Shown: one piece after another, positions 10,388 through 22,243 of the stretch
Position numbering within the stretch: position 1 is the first letter of the stretch
Layout of the letters: every line of letters starts with the position of its first letter
NCBI GenBank assembly: GCA_024336345.1
Contig: JANFOG010000001.1
Coordinates: forward strand, 1,302,001-1,366,000
From: Mariannaea sp. PMI_226
Lineage: Eukaryota; Ascomycota; Sordariomycetes; Hypocreales; Nectriaceae
Length of the DNA: 64,000 bases
Reading direction: 5' to 3'
Position numbers and translations under genes: made by a program
The notes under the pieces: generated by a model
The model's database searches: none
What the model was told of the DNA's origin: nothing
The model's input: the letters and a program-made list of their open reading frames with translations, nothing else

Positions 10388-11841
10388 ATAGACTAGACCG
10401 ACACTCGCGCGATCACGCTCTCGATTCGAACGATTGGTTCTTGGACATCAGTTGCCATGTGCAGAAATACGAGCTGGATAATCTCCATGCTGCGTATTTA
10501 AAGAAGGGTTGACGGGCAACCCCAGCAACCTGAGCGTGTAAAACTACCTGTACTACTATCCAGCGCATAGCCCTTGGGACATTATATTGTTAGGCATATC
10601 GTTTGAGCATATGTCAGCATACAGGCGATAGGGCTGAAAAATATAAGTCATGATGAACGATGCTGTGGATCGCAATTACAAGCATGTGAACTCATTTGGC
10701 TCATTTGGCTCCTGATGGCTGACATACACGCAACCCCTGCCCCATTACCAGCTATGTATTCAAGCTCCTAGGACCTGCTATAGTCACTCTTGGGTTGTGT
10801 TCTGGAGGAGGACTAGACTAATTGACATGCATCCTCAAGAGTGTTCTGGTATGTCTTAATGGCGAGCCCTTTCGTGTCCCTGTATTCGCTGAAGCTCCTG
10901 GCATGATCTTCCAAGTCCTGCATAGTTTCTTGCAGTCATACTCACTTGATTTGCAACCTGGGCAACTAAAATTTGCTTGTTGTGGTGACTGTAGAAAATG
11001 CAAATATCAGAGCAGGAATTTTAACCACCTAACCTACTTTCGTAGCCAAATGCCTACCTTGCATCAATGAGTAAGGTAGATGATAACTTTGTCTGTTATG
11101 GGTACCGTTGATTGTTCATGTTCCTTTGTATGTTTGGCAAGTTTTCTACCTTGTCTCTGCCTCGATATCTTGACGTTGGTAAGTATGTAAGTATCTTGCT
11201 TCAATACGATAAAAAGGAGTTCCTGTTGAGAGTGAGTTTGGTGAATCCGGGGCATTTGTATCCCATACGAAAAGATCGAAAGCGTCCGCAGCTGCCTCAT
11301 AAAGTTATCAGAAAACACTACGCCATGCTTTGGCTCAATGCGCGTACCATACCTACCTGGGCACTCGCTTCCATATCATATCTACTAACATTCTATAAGG
11401 CCTATCGCCACTGCTTTCCACAGCTGGCAAATAGGCACAATACAGATAGGGAGTTTGCTTGCCAGGTGCCAACCGCACCTAACAATGCTGCCCTACCTTA
11501 TGCCGGTGGCTGTTCCTGACCGCGCTGCCTTGGCTGGCTCCGAGTTTCTTCCCTCGCTCTTGCCTGCTTTCTCCTGCACCCGTGCTCACGTCGGTGAATA
11601 ACTCCCACTCCCTATCGCCCTCGCCCATTTCTCCTCTGCACACCTCAACATCATCTGCCTTTTCTCTCTTTCATTCACCCTTCTTCATACAACTTCACAC
11701 ACTCTTTTCTCTGCCCACATTCGGCCATATTTTGTTGACCAAGCAGGCTCGGCCTCTCTGTTTATTGCCAGAACATTCACGTTTCATCAACCAAACAGCT
11801 TTTCTGGATTCTGTTTGTGTCTCTTTTCAAGCCGTTGCATC
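10388..11841. other. Intergenic, promoter and leader of the Pumilio gene
   Basis: This 1.45-kb gap ends in a strongly CT-rich stretch (about 11540-11720) just upstream of the Pumilio start, typical of a fungal core promoter and leader. A direct repeat of CTCATTTGG lies near 10690-10710. No gene was recognised. Confidence 0.55.
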
Positions 11842-14421
11842 ATGTCGGGGCACGACAGTACGGGGTCTCCTCCGGAACGGAACATACCAATTTCGCTCCG
11901 CGTTGTTCAAGAAGATGGCTCCGAACTTATTGGCGATGCCTCAGTCGTGTCGCTCCCTGGTAATGTAAGTTCAAGTACATTGTCTCCATCGTATTTCCTG
12001 GAGTCCCCGTCTCAGATCTCCCTGTGATCTACTATATCATGACAAACACAAGAAGAAGCCCTAATTCCAAGTATAGTATGATGCTGGAACTGGTGCTTCA
12101 TTGAAGAAGCATATCGCTGCCCTGACTACCTCAAAGCTGGCCAATCAAGGAATACCAAAGGTTATTTCAATATACCTCTACCATACCATTAGTTGCTGAT
12201 CCCGACAGAAGATGAAGATAAGCCACGACACTTCAAGTGTCGACGGCCCTTACCCCATGGACAAGCTCCTTGCCAAACTCTCTGAGCAACAGGCCGTTCT
12301 TACTCAACAAAACCAGGCCTTGAAGTCGGCTGACGAAGATAGCCTGTATCCTCGAGCCATGGACCATGTCTCCTCAAGCAACTCATTGCCAATAACACCT
12401 GCTACGGATGCCTTCCCAAGCACTGCACCAACCACTCGCCCTGCCAGTGCTACAATTGAAGACCGCCGTTCTGATAATGATGAGGTCCTTCGTCTCAAGT
12501 TGGAACTTGCTCAAGCCCAGAACGAAATTTCCAAGCTTGATCGAGAACTTGCTCAGACACGCTCCGTCAAAGGAGACACAGAGCAATCTGGCTTCGGGTT
12601 TCGAGCTGCGTCCCAGCTTTCCCGAGAAAGCACATGGGGGCCACCTGATGATGCTCGCTCCGATACCAGCGAGGCTCTGTCATCAACCACCTTCAATCGC
12701 ACTCGTGGCATCTGGGGAAACCCCAAGGGTTCGTTCTCAAATACTACTCTTCAAAGTTCTGTCACTGAGCCTATCCCCGCCTCTTGGTTGGGAGGCCGTG
12801 GTATCCATCAAGCATATGGAGAGCACAACAGGAACACCTTTCCGGCTACTGATGCATACCGTGGTGATCGACTGACTCCTGATCTAGAAATGATCCGACC
12901 GAATACTAGGGGGCGCGGGAACCGCCATGAGGGCCGGTTCAACTCTCCTCAGCCATTCAACGGTGGATACAATGGTGGATACAACAGTCCCGTAACTCAA
13001 CCAGAGTTCATGGGTGCACCAATTCCGGTTGCCCCTATGAACCTCTCTCAAGGCATGAACCCCATGGAGATAGGAGGATTCTCCCCCTATCAGCCTCAGC
13101 AAGTTGGTACACCCCTATCTCCGCATGCTTCCGAATTCACTTCCAAAGTTGCTTGGAAAGAGGAGGTAAGGCAAGGACGGAGTCTCAAGCGTACCTTTTA
13201 CTAACAGTAGTTAGCCCGGTGTCCCTGAGGAACCGACTTACCTCCCTCCAACCGAGCCACTCAACTACCGTCGCCTGCTAGATCGCAATGTAAACTGTAA
13301 CTGGAAGTATATTGTAGACAAGATTGTTTGCAACAATGACCAGCAGGCCTCCATATTCCTGCAACAAAAGCTCAAGGTGGGCACCCCGGAGCAGAAATAC
13401 GAGATTGTTGAAGCCATCGTGGCGCAAGCTTACCCTCTGATGGTCAATCGCTTTGGTAATTTCCTCGTCCAGCGTTGCTTTGAGCATGGTACTCCGGAGC
13501 AGGTCATCAAAATTGCTGAGGCTATTCGAGGTAATACGTTAAACCTCTCCATGGATCCATTCGGCTGCCATGTTGTCCAGAAGGCCTTTGATTCGGTTCC
13601 AGAGGACTACAAGACTATTATGGTTAATGAGCTTCTACGCCGAATCCCCGAAACCGTTATCCACCGCTATGCATGCCATGTATGGCAGAAACTCTTTGAA
13701 CTTCGCTGGACCAAGACCCCACCGGTTATCATGTCTCATGTAAACGAAGCGCTTCGAGGTATGTGGCATGAGGTTGCTCTCGGGGAGACTGGAAGTTTGG
13801 TTGTACAGAACATCTTTGAAAACTGCCTAGAGGACGACAAGGTAAGATTTACCCTCTTTCATCGATTGTAATCAGATCTAATAAGTGCATATTTAGCGCC
13901 CATGTATTGAAGAAGTGTTGGCCAACATCGACATCGTTGCACATGGCCAATTTGGAAACTGGTGCATTCAGCACATTTGCGAACACGGTGCCCCCCCTGA
14001 CCGCAGCCGAGCAATTGATCATGTTATTCGGTATGCAGCTGAGTACAGCACTGATCAATTTGCTTCCAAGGTGGTTGAGAAGTGTCTCAAGATTGGAGGT
14101 GGTGAATTCCTCGGACGCTACCTAGACCGAGTATGTGAAGGGCGTCGTGACCGAACTCGTATCCCGCTGATTGATATTGCGAGCGACCAATACGGCAACT
14201 ACCTCATCCAATGGATCCTCAACAACGCTTCCCCCCAGCATCGTGAGATTGTGGCTGCTCATATTCGCAAGCACATGGTATCTCTCCGCGGATCTAAGTT
14301 TGGTTCTCGAGTGGGAATGCTCTGCACCAACCATGCAGTCACCACACGCCCTGGTCCTGGAGTCGGATCGGGAATGAGTGGAAGAATGGGACCTGGTACT
14401 CGTTATGCCGGTTACCGCTAA
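11842..14421 (+). CDS. Pumilio-family (Puf) RNA-binding protein
   Basis: Five exons: 11842-11964, 12077-12160, 12209-13165, 13215-13841 and 13897-14421, giving 771 residues. Residues 1-400 are mostly low complexity, with a short coiled coil at about 158-190 (EVLRLKLELAQAQNEISKLD) and a Gly/Asn/Arg-rich part (about 290-330). A C-terminal Pumilio homology domain starts near 405. Its helical repeats carry recognisable core motifs: NRFGNFLVQRC, DPFGCHVVQKA, HRYACHVWQKL, GETGSLVVQNI, GQFGNWCIQHI, DQFASKVVEKC and DQYGNYLIQWI, preceded by a first divergent repeat. Puf proteins bind 3' UTR elements and control mRNA stability and translation. There is no RRM, unlike the Jsn1/Puf2 class. The tail is Gly/Arg-rich. 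The paralogue within the family cannot be assigned by eye. Confidence 0.92.
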
Positions 14422-15292
14422 ATACTACATATATTTTTGCGTGTTCCAGAACCTTGGGTCTGTGACTACTGTTGCGGATGCCTCGTGTCTGGGCCGGACC
14501 TCTCATCCTTTTGGGGTGTCTCATTCTTTGTTCAATTTCCATGTTTCGTGGAGTTGCCCTAATCTGACTGAATTCGCCAATGGTTCGTTCGTCAAGATCA
14601 CGCAGAGCACATCAGAATTTGTCGACTTTTCTTAAAATCATCTTCCCATGCAAGTAATTTACAGATCACACGTCATCCTACGCTCGGCCGGCTACTGGTT
14701 GCCTGGGTGCATTGGACACATTATGGTTATGGATTTTGCAATATGGAGGAGACAGCAGACACTAATCGCACAAGAGGAAAGACTTGGCCCGGAGGGACAG
14801 AAGTTTGCATCTCATGCCCATAAACCATTAATCTCATTGGCCTGGGAGGACAAAGTCCCTTTTCAGGTCCAAACTTTCATTAACTGACGAAAATTAGTGG
14901 TGGTGACTCGAAGGGTATGGGGGTTCGAGGAGACCGAATCATAAAAGCTGTGTTTGTGGTTTTCATTCTTTTCTTTTCTTTTAGCAAGTGGAGAAGGGAG
15001 GTTAGGTAAGGACTTTGAAACTGGTAATTATCGAATGAAGAATTAATAGAAGTTTACTTTGCTAATCGCTTCATTTTGCACTGACGACGAACAACCATTG
15101 AGAATGTAATAAGTAAAGACAAGTTTGGGAGCTACCACTATACCTACCTATGTGAGGCAAGATGTACAGACTAATACACGATACGAGATGAACCGGCAGA
15201 ATGCCCCCTTCAAACGCCATTCATGCTATTCGCTAAAGAAAAAACCTGAAGAAGACGAAAATGGTGCAGGTAGATAAGATAGTCGAAGATGC
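14422..15292. other. Convergent 3' region between Pumilio and PEX39 genes
   Basis: These 871 bp carry the 3' flanks of two convergent genes. TACCTACCTA (the complement of TAGGTAGGTA) is at 15141-15150. No gene is seen. Confidence 0.55.
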
Positions 15293-16181
15293 CTAAGAAG
15301 TTCCAGCTTGAAGTTCATCATCAACTGGAGGGAAGTCGCTATCCAGAGTCTTGGGAATGTCGGTGTCACCCGTGATTGAAGGAGCATCGGCCTTCTCCCA
15401 AGGCTTTTTAGGAGCTGCACGTGCGCCAATTGGTTTGACAGACTTGCACAGAGTATGTCAGTATGAGATCTCTCAGGTGGTTTGGCGACTGGGAAATGGC
15501 AAGCTTACGGGATCACGGATGATAGTGTTGGGAATCTGGCGAATGCCTGGCACGGGCTTCCCCTCCTGGATCAGCTTGAGCATTTCGGCGAAGCCCATGG
15601 GGTAGTTTGGTCCATCATCAGCCGAGGCCTGGGCATCTGCAGCATTGCGGTCGACATATAGCTCAGTCTTGGGGGCGGCCTGCTGCCACTCGAAAAGTTG
15701 AGCGCCGTCCGATGGAGCGGCGGTTTCGGGCTGGCGGTAGTACTCTTCTGGGAGGACGTTAGGGGGGTGGTAGTCAGGTCTCTTAGCGAGCCAATCTTGG
15801 TAACGCATAAAGTTGATGGAAACGCCGATCTGTTTGTTGTAGTAGAAGACGCGGGCATGGGTGGCTATATCAATGAGAGAGCCCTGGAAGCTTGACTGGC
15901 CAGGCTCTCCAAGAATGGCGTGAAGGCCTGTCTATCGTGGTTCTGGTGAGCACGGAGTCTTGATGTTTGGGCAGGCCATGTGACAATATAAAAAAAACAC
16001 AGTTGAGGGTTTGGAGGGGGGAATCTCTTTGCTTCAAAAACGGGGGTTGGGTTGGCTGTACCATGAAATTCTTATCCTTCTGCCAAGGGTAACTGTCGAA
16101 AGCCTGGAATATGGCATCCTCGTCCTTGAGGGATCGAATCCCTTCAAGACCTGCGTGTCTACCTTGAGGCTGAGCTGCCAT
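15293..16181 (-). CDS. PEX39: KPWE-domain protein, probable Pex39 homologue
   Basis: Three exons on the minus strand: 16181-16062, 15931-15509 and 15442-15293, 230 residues. The N-terminus (about 15-40) is GIRSLKDEDAIFQAFDSYPWQ. A conserved block at about 152-174 reads GFAEMLKLIQEGKPVPGIRQ, and a KPWE tetrapeptide sits at 194-197 (APKKPWEKAD). The EGKPVPGI block plus KPWE defines the fungal family containing yeast Yjr012c and human C6orf226. As I recall, these were recently named Pex39 and described as helping Pex7 import PTS2-bearing enzymes into peroxisomes through the KPWE motif. The second intron (15508-15443) separates the block from KPWE and ends in the unusual acceptor AAG. No membrane span is seen. 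The function is carried over from the family and is not shown here. Confidence 0.72.
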
Positions 16182-17631
16182 TGTTTTGTGAATGAGCCAA
16201 AGGAATCGGTGGAAGGACTGAGGACTGAGATGAGCCGGGGCGCGGAACGTGGGGTGGATATGGAGATGTTTTTGAGCTTGTGGATAAATGTACCAAGATA
16301 GGTAGATATGTGGCTTTGATGACAAGAAATCAAAAGGTCAATGGTGTTTCTATACCATTTACGTCTTGTGCTAAGTGTAAAATGTAAGTGTTATACGCCA
16401 AAGTGAATAACGGGAGCGTGTAAGGGGAGGAAGGGGTTCGTGTTATTTGTGTTATGTTGTTGCGGCGGGTTGTGGTGGGATGGATGAGGCGGGCTGGTTG
16501 GAGGCATTGATATGATTTGGTGTGGAGTGGACTAACTAGACCTAAAATTATGACAGCCGGCTTGGGGGGGGTGAACTGGGAACCGCGGGACGGAGGAAGT
16601 ACATACTTACTGTAGTGTATGTTATGCGGCAGTTACAGGGCCCAAATGGTAGAGTAACGGGGGAGCAAGTTAAGTGGTTAATTGGTTAGTTGGGCGCGTG
16701 CGCTCTTGCAAATAGGATTTGAAACTGCCTGCGGGGGAGCACAGAGCCCTGCGCCAACAGTAAGTACGTGGTAAGTATCTCTCTTATGTATAGTAGGTAG
16801 GTATGTACCTGCTTTCGTGACTCGCTGCCGACCAGAGGGAAGAGGGTGAAAACCTCGGCAGCGGGCCCCGACGGCCGACGGACCAAGACCACAAGTCAGA
16901 AGACGCTATGCTTTGGAGCACGTGCGGGTATCTAAGTGATGTCTCTCTGGGATCGTGAACTACGGGACGAGAAAGTCAAGGAACCAAGTGATCAAGTGAT
17001 GGATCCCGTGCGAAGTGAAAGGCCGGGACTTTTCGGGAATACCTGCTTGGCCGGGGGAGCATATATATAAAGTCTCTTCGAAATCTATTCCTTTGTCTGT
17101 AGAATGTCTCCAAGGCGAGATGATAATAGTTGACTAGGCAAGTAAGTCAACAGAGAAGCCTTGGATGGATCCCTCACCCAGATCGCCAGGGCGTTTTACG
17201 GAGCGGCAACTGAAGACCCACCCAAGCCCCGGCTGTTGGCAGCGTTGGAGTGCGCCCTACGAAGCACGAAGAAGGTCACCTTAGAGATGCAAATTGCCTA
17301 CCTAAGTTGGAGTACAGACTGCGAAGTGCTACTGCATAGAGTTACTTGGGCACCTTAGGTAGGATTCCCCTCCCCCCACGGGTATCCACGGGAGCCCTGG
17401 GGGTCTGCACGCTTGCACGCTTGCACGCTGCACACCTTGCTGCCCGCTGTATCCCACCGCGTTCCCATGCCAGCCAGTACTTTCATCCTTATCGTTCCCG
17501 TCCTAATCAAGTAAATTATCGACAGCCTCAACTAGGCCTTCTCCTCCCACTACTCTCCCTCCTCCTCCTCCGCATCCCCGCCGTCTAGGTCTCAAGTCTT
17601 GGTCCTGCCTTCACCAAGACTGACCGTCCCG
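16182..17631. promoter_or_regulatory. Divergent intergenic region between PEX39 and PTC5
   Basis: This 1.45-kb region contains both promoters. ATATATATAAAG at about 17061-17072 is a TATA-like element 560 bp before the PTC5 start. TAGGTAGGTA is at 16794-16803. The last 120 bp before PTC5 are CT-rich. No gene was recognised. Confidence 0.5.
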
Positions 17632-19596
17632 ATGAATCGAGCCGCCGTGCGAGCTTTCCGCACAAGCTCGCTCTCCACCGTCCGCATCCTCTCTCGAACC
17701 AACCCCCGCCGAGGCTTCTCATCCTCCCTCTCCATTCTCGCCAAGGCAAAGGCCACTGCCAGCGCTCACGCCAACGCCCAGGCGAACGCTGCCCGCCAGC
17801 AACTCTATGCCGGAAACACGCCTCTAAGGTCCTCCATGTACTTTCGCCGCCTCCCCGTCGCCCTCGTCTCCAGCATCGTTGTTGGCTACGGCGCCTGGTA
17901 CTCGTACAACACCGCTGCCGGTGTCGCCGTTGCCCCAAACTCGACCACTGTTTCGCGCACTCTCACCGCCCAGGCGGATGCTTTGCCAACTCGTACTGTC
18001 CTGGTCGTCGGCGCTGACGAGCTGAGGCAGGGCACCATCGTAGGAGAGGGTCCCATATCCAAGCTCACCGGTGACGACGGACGTCGCATTGTGGAAATGC
18101 TCACTCCCGATCAGGCTACCAGCAAGCTTCGCAAGCTGGAGCAGTCATTCTCTGTCAATCGCGGGAAAGGCGTTACTCGATACGACCTGGTTCAATTGCC
18201 TAGCAATGATCCCATCGAGGATGACCACGCCGAGAAAATTGTCCAGGTCCCCAACCGCTCTGAAACCGATAACAGTGACTGGATGTTCTGGGGCGTTTTT
18301 GATGGTCACTCGTAAGTTGATAATCTTTCCTATACCTTGGGTATCTAAGTCCAAAGAAATACGGTAAAACTAATGTGCCCGTAGCGGATGGACCACCTCT
18401 GCCACCTTGAGGGAGAGTCTAATCAACTATGTTGCCCGAGAACTGAACAATACATACAAGAACTCCCAGGGTGATACTCCAAGCAACGACGCTATTGATC
18501 TTGCTATCAAAACTGGCTTCAACCGACTGGATAATGAAATTGTTCACAAGAGTGTCGAGAAGGTGTTCAAGGCTAGCTCGAAGACGGTGGCCGCTGAGCT
18601 CCTCCAGCCTGCCCTTTCTGGATCTTGCGCCCTCCTCTCCTTCTATGATAGTCGAAGCAAGCTTCTCAGGGTAGCTTGTACAGGTGACTCCCGCGCCGTG
18701 CTTGGACGTCGATCAGAGTCTGGAAAGTGGACAGCCACTGCTCTCTCAGAGGACCAGACTGGCAGCAATCCCGGAGAGGCTAGCCGAATGCAAAACGAGC
18801 ATCCAGGCGAGCCGCACGTCATCCGCAACGGACGGGTCCTCGGCGGCCTAGAACCTACTCGTGCCTTTGGCGATGCTGTTTACAAGTGGAGTAAGGATGT
18901 TGCTTGGAAGCTCCGGGAGAACTTCTTCGGCCGAAGCCCCTCTCCTCTCCTGAAGACTCCTCCGTACGTGACGGCTGAACCAGTCGTGACGACCACCAAG
19001 GTTCAGCCCGAGAATGGCGACTTCCTCGTCCTTGCCACTGACGGCCTTTGGGAGATGCTGACTAATGAGGAAGTTGTCGGCCTCGTTGGCAAGTGGATTG
19101 AGACCCGATCCCATGAAGCTTCACGCAGTCAGTTTGATGCCGCATGGACCAAGATTTTTGGATCGTCCAAGTCTCCCCTCCCTGTTGAGGCGGGCACACA
19201 AGCTAGTCCTGATGGAAACAAGACTCCTATTCGCCTGGCACAATGGGGTATCGATCCTGCAGCTAAGGACCGCTTCATTGTCAAGGACAATAACGTGGCC
19301 ACACACCTTGTGCGCAATGCTCTGGGTGGCACCAACGACGAGCAGGTTTGCGCCCTGCTAACTTTGCCATCTCCCTTCTCGAGACGTTACCGGTATGTAA
19401 CTTACTCCCCACGCCCGCCTTTTCCTTACTTCATGTTCAAAATTTCTGTTGCGCATTTCCGCTAACATATCTTTCCCCCCTTAACAGCGATGATCTCACA
19501 GTCCAAGTCATTTTCTTCGGTCAGGGCGAGAAGAAAGGCGAAGTGACTCTAAATCTAGAGGCCAGCGCCCCCGAGGGCTTGAAGCCCAAGCTATAA
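17632..19596 (+). CDS. PTC5: Mitochondrial PP2C-type protein phosphatase (Ptc5-like)
   Basis: Three exons: 17632-18311, 18385-19392 and 19488-19596, 598 residues. The start at 17632 is the first ATG; the frame upstream only offers a TTG. The N-terminus is an Arg/Ser-rich mitochondrial presequence (MNRAAVRAFRTSSLSTVRIL) followed by a membrane segment at about 71-92 (LPVALVSSIVVGYGAWYS). The PP2C catalytic motifs are present in order: WGVFDGHSGW (metal-binding Asp, split by intron 1), ACTGDSRAVLG, GGLEPTRAFGD, LATDGLWEML and DDLTVQVIFF (last Asp in exon 3). Ptc5-type enzymes are held in the mitochondrial intermembrane space and matrix and dephosphorylate pyruvate dehydrogenase and other mitochondrial proteins. 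The presequence plus one span fits that role. Confidence 0.9.
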
Positions 19597-20278
19597 ACTG
19601 ATGTGAAATACGCTGCTGGCTGGTATTGCTTCTGACACAAAAAAACCCAGGAGTTTCGAGGCGTTTTGCGAGGCATGATTAAGCACTACAAATTCCCCTC
19701 TTGATAAGCGGTTTTGGCGTGTCCCTTTTTTTTTTTTTCTTTTTCTTTTTCTGGTTTCCTGGATTCCCTCTGTATACTTGGTTGAGGGAAAGGTGTGGAT
19801 ACGGTGCTGCGCTAGATAGAGAGAGATACTCATGTATGGCTTTTGTCTTTAGAGCTGGTAGAAATATATCATCTCTTAGAACGAACAAAGCGAGTCACCC
19901 CCTCACGAAGAATAAGAGAACTTTGCTGGAGCACTGACAAGGATGGGCAATATAAGTCGATAGTACTTCCCTACAGCTATCCTATCTTCAAGCCAATAAT
20001 AGACGTGATTGAGTGTGGTTTTGGAACTTGCAGGGCCACCCATGCTAGATTTCAAATTGAACTATCTAGGCAAGGTAGTTAAACTCTGAATCCTGTTGCA
20101 ACTGACTATGCTTGCTTGGTATATCCCTCTCCTCTATTCATAATCTCCAATCCAAGCACATGTAACAATCACGAAATAAACGTAAATGCAGATATAACTC
20201 GCTCATGTAAAGCGCAAGGTCTATGCGGAACCTACCTTGGGGGGTGGGGGGGCCACAAACGCCCGGAATGAGCGTATT
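19597..20278. other. Convergent 3' region between PTC5 and the TDT transporter
   Basis: These 682 bp contain a T-rich run (about 19725-19752), presumably in a 3' untranslated region. No gene is seen. Confidence 0.55.
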
Positions 20279-22243
20279 CTATGTGCTGTTTTTGGGCCAC
20301 AGAAGCTTTCTAGTCTTCATTGCCCAAATCATTTTGCAAAAGATGATGGCCCAAACTATGGTAATAGCGATAGTCATAGCACATGCAAAGATACGAAGAC
20401 CATTGCTATCGAAGATTTCTCCCATCACATCTGTAGCTGTGATCTGTATACGAAGAACATGTTAATTCAGTTCTGGCTAGTCCAGGGGGAGAGAAGGACT
20501 TACGAGAGCAGTGTTGGGGAAGACGAACGACCACCATGTCACCTGGAAAGGGATGCTGCTACCAGCACGAAGATACTTCCAGAGGGCGCCAACGCAGACA
20601 ACGAAGAACCACATGGCGAGACCCCATAGCCAAAGGCTAACGAGGACGCAGACGACTTTGATGATAGGGGCGATATTCGAAACACCAATGTAGTTTGTCG
20701 GTATGATGATTTCAGCCTGATTTCCTAATTGGGCTGGCAAGGAATTAGCCCATGAGTTCATTCACCATGACTAGACAACAAACCTATTCCAGCAGCTGTG
20801 AAGCCATAGGGACCAATAGACATGAACTATTTAGGCCAGTTAGATTGAATGTCTTTTTGGTCAGAATTGGGATATCATCGTGCTAAACTCACAATACCAG
20901 GTCTTTGCGCATCACGAGGCAGTTTCTGAGTCATGAGGCGGTAGATAAAGGCGGCGGAAATCATAAAGGCAATGAGGCAACCAGTCCCCTGCAGAGTAGC
21001 AGCACCAAGGGCCATGGCTGTGGGATGCAAGGAGAGGGAGTAGCCTGATGCCGAAGCGGCTGAGACAAGATTTCCGGCAAAAGGGGCGTTGAGAAGGAGT
21101 GGGTAGGCGGGGAAGACCCATGTTGGAGTCATGGTGTGAACCGGAAAGATGCTGGGTTAGAAGTGTTAGCCAATGGTTTTGCATAGAAGTAAAACAGTAA
21201 AAGATGGCGTCTTAAGGCATACAGCGTGGACCAGAGGATGAGGTACAGTCCGGCACTGGCACACACACTAACGATGCCATGAATCCAGAAGATGACCTCC
21301 ATGGTATGAAGGAGCCAGGGCCCAGTGCTGGGGATTCCGTACTGGCATATATTAATTAGGATGACGGTGATGCTGAGCACAGTGTCAGATAGGTTGAATC
21401 GTCCTAATATCTCACAAAGCAAGTAACGACTCACGACACAAACTGCCGTTCAAGTTAGAGCATGTTCAGTTCAGAGGTTAGAAACAATATTTCTGAGGCT
21501 CACAAATGATGGAATGAAGAGTGATTCAACTTGATCCGTGAAGGAACGGATAAAGCTCCCTGGGTTAAGACGGAATCGAATTACTAATAGTATACAGTTG
21601 ATAATAAAAAGTGTGATATTAAGAAGAAAGAAGAAGAGACCGATGCCGCGAATCCAAGATGCGTGCCAATGAACTGCTGAGAGGTCAGGATGAAAAGATT
21701 GACAGAAGATAGATGCGATATAAACACTGACTGTTATGAATGATGCTGGCGACACCACCTGTTGACATGGTCTGCGAATGCGATGTTAACAAACTGAGTC
21801 AGGAGAGATGGAATATGTCAACAAACCATGGTGAAATATGTCCATTGGTAACATGCGATGCGATCTCTAATACCGACCTTGCGGCCGTTGGAAAAGGTCT
21901 TTTCTGTCGAGGCTATGACATGATTCAGGCTGGAGCCAAAGCTGTGAGTATGGCTTTGACTTAGAGCCGGAGGAGTGCGGGTGCCATTCTCCGTACGGGT
22001 GCCGGACGACGTGACGGCAATGTACGAAGCTTGCCGCCCCAGGACCGGCCTGCGAGCGGCAGGTGGAGTGCCGGAACCTGGAGATCCAGATGACGACGTT
22101 CGCGATGGCGGACAGAGAAATGACGGGACATTGTCCTCGGTGGGCGATTCGTAGCCAGTCCCGATGCCGAGGTCAGGGCCCGAAACATGGCCGGAGCTGT
22201 GTCCGGCATGTGCCGTCACCATTGGATTACAGGCGGAGGCCAT
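20279..22243 (-). CDS. SLAC1/TDT-family transporter (malate/sulfite efflux type)
   Basis: Nine exons on the minus strand: 22243-21827, 21771-21732, 21676-21504, 21442-21435, 21372-21223, 21151-20893, 20826-20784, 20733-20504 and 20443-20279, 494 residues. The N-terminal 110 residues are polar and Ser/Pro-rich. The membrane part begins CYQWTYFTMTMSTGGV, the family's first-span motif, and continues through about ten hydrophobic spans including SLFIPSFFVSITVILIN, TMTPTWVFPAYPLLL and SIGPYGFTAAGI. This is the tellurite-resistance/dicarboxylate transporter family, which includes yeast malate permease Mae1 and sulfite pump Ssu1; the substrate cannot be chosen from sequence alone. Exon 4 is only 8 nt (TTTGTGTC) and is needed to keep the frame and the conserved VS residues. 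The exon 3 acceptor is a CAGCAG tandem. Confidence 0.88.

Noticed and set aside
10650..10722. Box C/D snoRNA-like pattern (ATGATGA at 10650, CTGA at 10719)
   Set aside because: No terminal stem pairs the flanks, and no guide match to rRNA could be argued by eye.
17599..17631. Upstream TTG as an alternative PTC5 start
   Set aside because: The first ATG at 17632 begins a clear mitochondrial presequence; TTG starts are not expected here.
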